Assembly: GCA_033064195.1 (NCBI GenBank)
Contig: JARBJD010000027.1
Coordinates: 310,001 to 374,000, forward strand
Length of the DNA stretch: 64,000 bases
From: Blattamonas nauphoetae
Lineage: Eukaryota; Preaxostyla; Oxymonadida
Reading direction: 5' to 3'
Below, piece by piece: positions 56,460 to 64,000 of this stretch; position 1 is the first letter of the stretch; each line of letters begins with the position of its first letter. The notes beneath the pieces were generated by a model. The model saw nothing but the letters and a program-made list of their open reading frames with translations, was not told the origin of the DNA and searched no databases. The translations under genes and the position numbers were made by a program.

Positions 56460-58591
56460 TCAACCTTCCTCTTCATTTTCGTCTTTCTCTCTCATCTCCA
56501 CTTTCTTCTTCTTCTCCTTCTTGGTCCGTTTCGGCCTTTCAACCTCATCCACGATTCTTGAAATGTGAAGTGTGTCGTTGTCCTCTTCTTCCACAACATC
56601 TTCGAGCTGAGTCTTCTTTTTCTTCTTTTTCGTCTTCTTCTTCACATCCACTTCTGCGTCCTCTTCTTCTCTTGTCCGTGATGTCTCGGTTTCAATCACG
56701 ATGTCTTCGTTCTGTCCCTCAAAAGCCAGCAGTTGATCATTCGCTTGCTGTGGATCCTTTTTCTTCTTCTTTCTTTTCTTCTTTCCTCCTCCATTTCCAT
56801 CGTCCAGCGCTTCAACTCCAACTGGCTCCTCAGTTGGTTGTGTTGTCACTGCTGTCTCCTCTTTCCCACCCGCTTCCACTGCCGCCTTCTTCTTTCTCTT
56901 CTTCTTGTGCGGCCTCTCCATCATCTCTTCCTCCCTCATTTCCTCACTCTCACCCCTCCCATCTCTGAATACGTCTCCCTTCATCACTTCATCCCTTTCC
57001 TCCTTCTCATCCTTCTCATCTCCTCGTGTCTCTCTCATCATCTCCTCATCCATCCCATCTTTCCTCCCTTCGATATCCTCAATCATCACTGAGACAGTGT
57101 CGTCAACCTGATGTGTCGAATGAGTGTCTGTTTTCATGTTCGTCTCATCTTCTGCGATTGTGATGTACCCTTTCAGATCAATCACGTCATCCGATCCTTC
57201 GTCTTCTTTCGATTCAGCAGACGAGAATGGTTTGATCTCCATTTTCACTTCGTCAAGCGACGGTTGTTCTGATTCGTCGGTTTCGGCAACTTTCTGCGCA
57301 AACTTCAGAGCGCTTCTTCGTCGACAGCAAATAACCACAACAACCAACACAATCCCTAACAAAACGGAGACAGATATGACAACAGGAATCCACCACATCA
57401 TGTTCTCCATCATTCCTTTCTTTCTTCTTTCTGAAACGTCCTGCTGGATGATGAATGTTGTCGATGTCAGTTGATCTTTCCCAAATCTCAGATATACACG
57501 CCACTCCAAAGAATTGTCGAATGATGAGAGTGACGAGAGGGGAATGGAGAGTGTTATTGTTGTTTCGTTGAATTCGACTGTCGATTCCTGCGTGAGGGGA
57601 AACTGTTTTGGAAGGCTTTCAGTTCCATCGTTCTTCTTCTCAAACACTTCCAGAAACAGTGAACAGGGAATTAACGTCGTTCCTTCGATTGTCAGATGAA
57701 ACATTTTTGCTGTCTCGTTCAGTTGGCTTGTTGATGATGACGACAGTGTCGGGACGAAGAATGGTGAGCGAGAAATCTCTTCTTGAGCTGTCAGCGAACA
57801 ATCGCTTTCTGAGATCCACGCTGATTGGGTCTCAATTCCATCACCTCCACTCAAACTCTCAATCGTCAACATTCCCAGCCCAGTACAGCGGATGTTGCGC
57901 CGAAATGAGGGGAAGTTGGACAAAAGAGGATTGTTCGAGTCGAACGAAGATGAGTCGATCGTCAAGCTGCCTCCATCCATGTTGATCGCTCCAAACGACA
58001 ACCCCGAGAACGTGGATGATGTGATTGTCGTTGTCGCGTGGTCGAGGACGATCGAACCTCCACTCCACGAGCAGAGGACATCAGCTGAATTCGAGAGTGT
58101 TGAAGATGTCGAGGTGACTGAACATGCCTCAACGATCAAGTGACCTCCAAATAGTCGAATAAAGATCAGTGAGGGTGAGTCAGAAAGAACAACATCAACT
58201 TGACGAATCCGACATTGGCCTTCTGAAACCTCAACCATTCCTTCATCTTCTATTTCTGACGATGATGAAGGAGAGACATGCAGTTCTTGGTTCGATGATG
58301 TTCCCGATTCGATCACAATGTCATGATGAAACATGATTCTCACCTGCTCTTTCTGAGTCGTGTTGTGAAGAATCGACATCGACAACGACGAAATCCCAAG
58401 ATCAACCGCAATCTTCCATCCGTCCTCAATCGAAGCACATGGCGAGAGTCGATCGCCACAAGACAACGCCGAATCTGATGTCGACCCCGAATCGACAAAA
58501 AAGACAACAGAATCAGGAAGAGAGCCAGTTGTGTTGGAGACAGCAGTATTCAACGATGTCGTCCCGTCACTTTCGTTCATGGCTTCGATCG
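56460..58591 (-). CDS. type I membrane surface protein, C-terminal part with transmembrane span
   Basis: The minus frame of about 710 codons starts (after the inserted MITE) with SIEAMNESDGTTSLNTAVSN. It continues VVFFVDSGSTSDSALSCGDR, LSPCASIEDGWKIAVDLGI, VVLSDSPSLIFIRLFGGHLI, SFGAINMDGGSLTIDSSSFD and FHLTIEGTTLIPCSLFLEVF, then a single membrane span (MWWIPVVISVSVLLGIVLVV, residues about 420-445) and CCRRR. A long Lys/Glu/Asp-rich cytoplasmic tail follows with several KKKRKKKK-type runs. Ser-rich extracellular part, one span and charged tail are typical of the expanded oxymonad surface family; adhesion or sensing is plausible but unproven. The upstream part lies at 58978-59219 and 59873-59952, separated by two elements. 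No frameshift in this segment. Confidence 0.75.
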
Positions 58592-58977
58592 ATCTGTCAC
58601 TCCGACTTCCGGTTCTTGGGTCTTGTAACAAGGAATAAAGGGTGCGATCAGACAATACATTTATTTAACTCCATTTCAGTTTTTCTCCACTTCACAAAAC
58701 TGCAGTTCAGAACTTCTCAAATTGAATCAATGATTTAGTGATCGGTGTTCAGCTATAGTTGGTGAGAACTGTGGCTTGCGAACCCATAATTCACTCCGAT
58801 CATCACCAAATTCAGACCTCACAACAGCTTTCACTTCAAATACTGTCCCTTGTTTCTCCTATCTCATTTTCGTAACTTGTTTCCCTTCATCATTAACCTA
58901 AATTCGCAAAACACCGACGATCTAACCTTACCTCAATTTGGCAAGACCCAAGAACCGGAAGCCGGAGTGACAGATGT
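58592..58977. mobile_element. MITE with ~33-bp TIRs
   Basis: The left arm ATCTGTCACTCCGACTTCCG and onward to TTGGGTCTTG (58592-58626) matches the inverse of 58943-58977 with one mismatch. The 386 bp contain no gene. It separates QYEITS from IEAMNESDG of the surface protein, which would otherwise be continuous as in other family members (...YTITSIEA...). No clean TSD is visible because the TIR edge overlaps the coding context. Family unknown. Confidence 0.7.
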
Positions 58978-59219
58978 GATTTCGTATTGGGTGTTGTGTT
59001 GGAGTGTGGTTGACCAGCCAATAAGAAGTTCTGGCGATTTTGTTTGGGTCGGTGATGTATTGGTTGTGATGAAGGAGAGTGAGTCGTTCAGAGTGACATT
59101 CAGTGATTCTCCAACAGGCAGATCTGTTCCTGTCAGAACCACAAAACAGACGGTGTGCAGAGAGTTTGAGAAGATGAACTCCATTCCAGTTATGATTGGA
59201 GGGAATGGAACGACGAGTG
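58978..59219 (-). pseudogene. surface-protein segment between the MITE and the 59220-59872 element
   Basis: The minus frame is VPFPPIITGMEFIFSNSLHT, LTGTDLPVGESLNVTLNDSL, SPELLIGWSTTLQHNTQYEI, TS. The blocks DLPVG..LNVTLN.SLSF and L.IGW.TTLQ.NTQY are hallmarks of the module just before the FVDSGS region, so this belongs to the gene at 56460-58591. It is in frame with the next segment upstream once the element at 59220 is removed. Confidence 0.7.
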
Positions 59220-59872
59220 GGCATGGATTCGGTATGTATGTCAAAGATCTTCGGAATGTATGTCAAAACAAAAAGGAGAATCTATCTCTATATAGGTGAA
59301 AATTCGATCAAATGTCATACTTTTTCATCGTTTCACAATGAATTATATTGTGGGGAGGTGATAGAAAACTAATGAATGCCAATGAAGTGTGAAAAATGAG
59401 ATGAGATCTTCTAGGATTCTGGTTTGTCACTCTCATTCAATTTATGATCGATATTCCGAAATATTACAACTATCTGAATCTATTAGCACCAATGGAAGTG
59501 ATCTCAACTCAATATAGAGCATCATAACCTCGATCTCCCAAAGTCACAGATCGTCCCTTTTTTCTCCAATTATCAGCAACATCGTTTCAATTTCTCAATA
59601 TTATCTCATTCTAGCTCCTCTGAACATGATCAACAACAAAATATATTCAGAAAAAGCAGATTGAGCACACGAAATTGACAGTCACAACTTTGAATCCGAA
59701 TGATCGATAACTTTCCAAGAACATTTCATGCTGACTCATCTCCCCGTGATGGTATGTATTGATGCCCTTTCTTCATTTTGCATATATAGCTGTTTCAAAA
59801 TCTGATAGTGATGTTACGTCAGATGGGCTTGACATACATACCGAATCTTGACATACATACCGAATGTATGCC
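59220..59872. mobile_element. word-repeat TIR element related to 2140-3063
   Basis: The left end is GGCATGGATTCGGTATGTAT and the right end is the inverse of GGCATACATTCGGTATGTAT. The duplication GACGAGTG lies at 59212-59219 and 59873-59880 (9 bp, CGACGAGTG, if one base is moved to the TSD, as in its relative). A TTCGGTATGTATGTCAA-type word is repeated at each end. The 653 bp are AT-rich with no gene. Inserted in the surface-protein coding sequence. Confidence 0.9.
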
Positions 59873-59952
59873 GACGAGTGTGATTCCATATTCAACATAA
59901 AATCCACTCGATTCTGTCCAGCTTCCTTTCAGTGTGTATTCTTCTCCATATT
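59873..59952 (-). pseudogene. surface-protein segment upstream of the 59220-59872 element
   Basis: The minus frame LKYGEEYTLKGSWTESSGFY, VEYGITLV joins VPFPPIITGM across the element in frame. Upstream the frame meets a TGA inside the end of the neighbouring helical-repeat gene, so the rest of the surface gene is missing. Confidence 0.6.
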
Positions 59953-60837
59953 TCAGTTGGTTCGTTGTTTCTTCAAATCATTCAGCGAAAAGTTGAGGTC
60001 GCCGAGAAATACCCAGAGACGATGGTCGTCTTCGATGAACGAGAGACATCTTGAGAATGCCATCACAATCGGAGATGCGAGGACAAACTCCAATGTTGGA
60101 TGATGATATGGGCAGATTCGAATGAGTATGCTCAACAGAGACATGAAGGATCGAAACAAGTCTTCAGCGAGGATGTACCGATTTGAGATCAGAAATGTCA
60201 TAAAGTGAGACGATGGGAGCACAACATTCTGAAATATCATTTCACGATGATTGTATTGATCGACTGTTGTAATTTTCCCGAGTTGTTCGAGAGATAACGG
60301 AGTTGCGAGATCGACGAATCTGTCGATGATTCCGAGTAGTTCGCCGAATATCTCTTCGTTTCCTGAAATTGACAGTGTGTGAGGTTGAACAGTCGTTAAT
60401 ACAGTGGTGACTAGATCAGATTCCACGAGAGGACACCGAATTACAGGTGACGAATACTCGAATGTTTGGCGTAGGAACGAAATCGCTGCCCCAACTATAG
60501 TCGAGTGTGGAGATGAGAGTAAAATGACGATGCTCTCAACAAAACCAGTATGCGATCCGGCTGAAGAGGAAACGAGGTCTGAGACGAGTTTCGCTGCATA
60601 ATCTGGTTCATCCCATTCCGGGCTGAGGCTCTTCAAAAATCGGACAGCTTTGTCCTGAAGGGCTGTGTCAAAAGGATATCCTGCTTTCGCAAGGGCAACA
60701 AGTGAATCGTAAATTGTCGATTGGTCCTCAAATGACAATTTTGAGTTTACATCAAAAATCAGGAAAGGTTCTTCTTCAGGCTTGATAGTCGATAAGGCAG
60801 CATCGGAAGTCTTTAAAGAATCTGGTTCTTTTTCCAT
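59953..60837 (-). CDS. HEAT/ARM-like helical-repeat protein of an expanded oxymonad family
   Basis: This is one open frame of 294 codons. It begins MEKEPDSLKTSDAALSTI and continues EPFLIFDVNSKLSFEDQSTI, YDSLVALAKAGYPFDTALQD, RFLKSLSPEWDEPDYAAKLV, VESIVILLSSPHSTIVGAAI, SFLRQTFEYSSPVIRCPLVE, TVQPHTLSISGNEEIFGEL, DRFVDLATPLSLEQLG, PSSHFMTFLISNRYILAEDL, RICPYHHPTLEFVLASPIVM and FSRCLSFIEDDHRLWVFLGD, with a stop at the usual spot after LNDLKKQ. Leu-rich helix pairs of about 40 residues indicate an ARM/HEAT solenoid. I remember this as a very large family of hypothetical proteins in Blattamonas. The start is the first Met, and no intron is needed. Function unknown; solenoids usually bind other proteins. 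Its stop codon overlaps surface-gene sequence. Confidence 0.75.
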   Translation of the reverse strand: MEKEPDSLKTSDAALSTIKPEEEPFLIFDVNSKLSFEDQSTIYDSLVALAKAGYPFDTALQDKAVRFLKSLSPEWDEPDYAAKLVSDLVSSSAGSHTGFVESIVILLSSPHSTIVGAAISFLRQTFEYSSPVIRCPLVESDLVTTVLTTVQPHTLSISGNEEIFGELLGIIDRFVDLATPLSLEQLGKITTVDQYNHREMIFQNVVLPSSHFMTFLISNRYILAEDLFRSFMSLLSILIRICPYHHPTLEFVLASPIVMAFSRCLSFIEDDHRLWVFLGDLNFSLNDLKKQRTN

Positions 60838-61284
60838 TGAAAATGAAGATGATCATCCCATTGGTCGTCACATTTCTTTCACAACAAAATCTTTGCACAA
60901 TTCCCGGATTGTTCGAAGAAATGCAATGACTATTAAGAGAAGAATGAAATGAATCATCATTGGCAACGAATATCTTTCTGCCTTGCATGTTGCAGTTTCG
61001 ACGGGAGTTTCTCATTCAATGTCCGCATGCACACAATATCCACCTTCCAATGCAATGACCAACACGTGTGAAGCCAGAAACTTCAAATTGTGGATGGTGG
61101 AGAGTTGAGAGTGTGATGGACGAACAAAAAGAGGTGACGATTCTAGTTCATGACGAAGAGACGATAGGAACAGAATTCTTCCGAAAATGGAATGTTCACA
61201 CAATTGGAATGCGAGCTGGGCTTTGTTCAAGAACAATACCAGCCAGTTCAGTGAAGAAGAGTTCGTGTCGAGAAAAGCAAGAAA
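60838..61284 (-). other. upstream region of the helical-repeat gene; possible exon
   Basis: A minus frame at 61012-61317 (QFLAFLDTNSSSLNWLVLFL, NKAQLAFQLCEHSIFGRILF, LSSLRHELESSPLFV) looks protein-like and could be another exon or a separate helical-repeat fragment. The opposite strand is also partly open. Confidence 0.3.
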
Positions 61285-61329
61285 TTGAGTCAGTGGGACA
61301 GAATGAGGGCAGGCCAATCCAACCGTGTT

Positions 61330-61921
61330 CCTTCGAAGAACGGCTCAACATCAGAAAATGACAACAGTGCAACTCCAAACTCGTCTGGTTGTGTTGAAAG
61401 CGATGAACGACCAAAACGCCAGCGCAGAATACAACTCCAGCAGAGGAACAAGATGGCTGGTCATTCCAGTTCCGATTGTGCCAGCCGAGTTGTGGAGTCC
61501 ATTCTGTCGTTTGGAGTGGAATGGACGTTGATCGGACGATGGTGACGATAGTGTTGATAAGCGACCTCGTTTGGAGGAGTGTTGGCGTGATGGAGTTCCT
61601 CATCGTCGGAAAAGCGATTCAACGCACGCACAGTCCAAAAGGCGAGAAATCGTGCGATCATTCATCCGTCCAAAAACGACATCTGAACAGCGCCTCGTGA
61701 GTGTCTTTAGATCATTCCTTTCCGTTCAGTGACTATCTAACTTGGTCATTCTCCAGAATCGACATCAGAGCGGGAGTTGCGGGATCGGATGACCTTTCTT
61801 TTAGTTTTTGACGAGTGCTCGTTGTTGAACGGCAGGAACCGGTTGCGCCACAAGTTGTTCCGTCCCCCACGAGGGGTCATGCAGAACAAACCCATGTGGA
61901 CCAACAGACTCATTGAGAGAG
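61330..61921 (+). CDS. possible two-exon basic protein, unrecognised
   Basis: Plus-strand blocks are RLVVLKAMNDQNASAEYNSS and WLVIPVPIVPAELWSPFCR, then after a frame change RPRLEECWRDGVPHRRKSDS and SFIRPKTTSEQRL. GTGAGTGT...TTCTCCAG (61697-61756, 60 nt) follows as a good intron, and then TSERELRDRMTFLLVFDECS and RHKLFRPPRGVMQNKPMWTN with a stop at about 61935. It is basic and polar. The frame through 61540 is unclear, and the phase across the intron does not close perfectly, so the copy may be decayed. Confidence 0.3.
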
Positions 61922-62002
61922 CTTGGTTTCTTTGATTTCGGAAGGCTGTTTACTGATCGGTTCCAGGATGAGAGTTAGGTGTTCCCTCCGCTCACACCAT
62001 AA

Positions 62003-64000
62003 CCAAACCAGTGCCCATCAACTGTTGAGTCTCACAACGGGGAAGTGGAAGAATGGGTGGCCCGATCTATCTACACAAACAAACTTCATAGATATTCTCA
62101 TTAGTTTTTACAAAACTATCTCCGACAATCTTCGATTACTATCTCGTTAACACGACTAATAAGCCAATCAATGATACTTCTCGTAGTTTTCATTTGAATG
62201 TATCCGCAACGAAATGACATCTCTCAAGCGTAGTACAATGGTCAAGCTGTACAACAACTTTGTCCGCACTCAAGATAGTGCCGTTACTGAAACAATAAGG
62301 ACTAAGATGGGATAAGTGGGCAAAAGGACGCCACGCAATTGAATCCAAATAATCCATCGAAGATTGACGGAGGTACCAGTTGGAGGGTTAGTACCGAAAG
62401 AATAAACGGAACAAGACACTACGTCCGGGTTTCAATACTTTCTTCGAACGGAGGCATATACATGAACGGGGGTAGGCTCAATCAACATGAGTGCTACTCC
62501 CACCACGCAACAAACAGTTTCGACATGAAAAAATGCAAAGGTCTTATCTCTACCCGCTACCAGATTGCGGGAGGGTCAAATAGCGAGATAGGACGCAAAC
62601 AGCCGACTTCCAAAGACAAAGTCACCAAAGTGGTTCGGTGGACCTTCCCGACAAGGTTAACGCCAAGCAAAGTCACCAAACACCCACCAGGTGGGGATGC
62701 CCTCGGACTACAAGCGAGATATTTGGGTTGGTATCGCCAAAGAGGTCCCCGCTCTTGCGAACTAAATCAGCGATCAAGAACCTCAAAAGTCACCTAAAGA
62801 TGGATACTAATGCTCTGTTGTCAAATGAGAACCACTTATTTTCGATTTCGGAAGACTGAAATGAGGAAATATCGTTTTTCCGCAACCATTTCAATATTGG
62901 CCCATCTCAATCTGAGAAGCAGCAACTAGCATGAGGACTATCCGAAATACACTTCGATCCAACCGAAGAATGCAGACGCTCTTTAAAGTTCGACCAAAAA
63001 ACCATTCAGGAGTACATTCAGATCGAGCAACAACATGAAGAGCTAAAACACCAAACAATGACCACGACCTTCAGCATGACACCTAAATACACTTTCAAAT
63101 AACTCATAGAAACCTGATTTGAACATTTTGCTGTGACAGGGTGACTCTTCATCTCGAATTTCACCGACAGAGAAAGCTCCACACTATTTCGCATCTTTGG
63201 GACCACGACAGAATGTTCAGATCGAATGAACTGATATTCATGACAACCATGTTGTACTTAAGCACCGAACGCTGGTACTCGCTCAAAATCTGGTGAGAAA
63301 ATGGAGTGGAACACGACAACCCTGTGATACTCTAAAACAGGAAAGAAATCATCTTGACCTTAATGCAGCCATCCAAATCAAAGACGGGACGGGTTAACAA
63401 TTCCAAATCTTCCAGCACTCGTTCCCAAACGGAAGAAAGAAATTTATCCGTGAAATCCACTGTTTCGGAGTCCCAATCCGGGATCAGCGATGGACACCGA
63501 TAATTCGAGTAATTCCAAGACAACTCGGAAACTGTGATCAACTTACATTTCGAATGGACACAAGCTGAGAACATGTACTCAAACTGCAACCGCAACAGCT
63601 CAACTTCAGAAAGCGTTATACCAGAGGGCAGAAAGAAGTAAAGATGGAGCAATCCGAAGCCACACGAAGCCGTCGAGCTACTCCAGTCTCCACCTCAGAC
63701 GTGTTCACAAAGTGGGAAGATGTTGGAACTGACAAAACATTATTCAGGTCCATCATCACAATGATAGTGTGAAACAACAGAAATGAGTCGGGTCAACCCA
63801 CTCGCTCCGACATGGAAGAAGAGCAGGTCAAGAAGATATCAGCCACGACTATCAGGCTCAATGTTTCGTCCTCCAGTCTGTTGAACATGAAGGACAAGTC
63901 TGAGGAACAGAAATTCGCTTCTTGGAGAGCATGGGATGGTTCTCTCAATACACCTTTCTTCGTACGATTGACCGAAGACAGAGCAAGTGCCAAGCCAGAC
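62003..64000. mobile_element. possible start of another inverted-repeat element, running off the window
   Basis: ACCAAACCAGTGCCCATCAA at 62003 resembles the terminal ACCAAACCAGTG(C/G)TCATTAA of the structures at 37362 and 37771. From here to the window end the base composition and codon texture change: fewer Ser-rich frames, more CAAAG/GACAA-type words. The protein-like stretches (for example at 62640-62860 plus, and about 63650-64000 plus) match nothing I recognise. The other end lies outside the window, so family and age cannot be given. Confidence 0.35.

Noticed and set aside
57124-57474. Long plus-strand open frames over the surface-protein gene (also 56558-56968 and 56733-57092)
   Set aside because: They mirror Ser/Lys-rich codons of the minus gene, whose frame is unbroken for about 710 codons with a membrane span and family blocks.
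58592-58600. Target-site duplication for the MITE
   Set aside because: The bases outside the arms (CTTCGATCG and GTGATTTCG) are not convincingly the same; I report the TIRs only.
62200-62300. Possible tRNA-like gene
   Set aside because: No complete cloverleaf with matching acceptor and T-arm could be drawn by eye.

Overview
The window looks like nuclear DNA of an anaerobic flagellate of the oxymonad type, with Blattamonas nauphoetae or a close relative as my best guess. That is recognition from memory of its protein families, not a search. The families are very Ser/Thr-rich surface proteins with a recurrent N/S-C-G...PCSSL block and a single membrane span before a Lys/Glu-rich tail, a HEAT/ARM-like helical family, and a SPRY-like family. 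Genes carry short GT-AG introns, many only about 28-65 nt long. Standard stop codons fit the intact reading frames. I see no rRNA, tRNA, CRISPR array or bacterial operon.

Mobile DNA takes up more than half of the window. I located at least twelve DNA transposons with terminal inverted repeats (TIRs), most with exact target-site duplications (TSDs). Group 1 has 8-9 bp, mostly 9 bp, TSDs and TIRs built of a repeated word: 2140-3063, 9751-13242, 15101-20665, 19120-20464, 24591-26370 and 59220-59872. Group 2 has 8 bp TSDs and hAT-like ends: 7566-9745, 20901-22874, 23871-29800, 44357-46620 and 52046-55190. Group 3 is pogo/Tigger-like with a DDE transposase: 31007-33053 and about 30700-34848. A fourth, complex inverted-repeat structure lies at 37362-41575, and a similar end occurs at 62003. 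A MITE sits at 58592-58977.

Layout: 1-350 SPRY-like fragment; 880-5480 multi-exon helical-repeat gene on the minus strand with a transposon inside an intron; 6780-13700 minus-strand gene split by two nested elements; 13663-20890 surface-protein pseudogene split by a 5.6 kb element that carries another surface-gene remnant and a further element; 20.9-23.9 kb truncated paralogue of the first gene; 23.9-29.8 kb hAT-like element carrying a multi-exon gene that is itself split by another gene-bearing element; 29.8-30.7 kb kinase remnant; 30.7-34.8 kb two nested pogo-like elements; 34.8-43.5 kb surface-protein gene split by the complex element; 43.85-47 kb WD-repeat-like gene split by a group 2 element; 47.2-51.1 kb decayed fragments; 52-55.2 kb group 2 element; 55.6 kb second SPRY-like fragment; 56.4-59.95 kb surface-protein gene hit twice; 59.95-60.84 kb helical-repeat gene; the rest is mostly unrecognised.

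The main pattern is that the TIR elements, apart from the pogo-like ones, show no transposase and instead carry pieces of ordinary multi-exon genes. They insert into one another and into host exons. Within group 2, each family has its own repeated subterminal word but keeps one shared block near the right end. The window is best read as a dense population of gene-carrying (Pack-TIR-like) transposons breaking and shuffling an expanded surface-protein repertoire.
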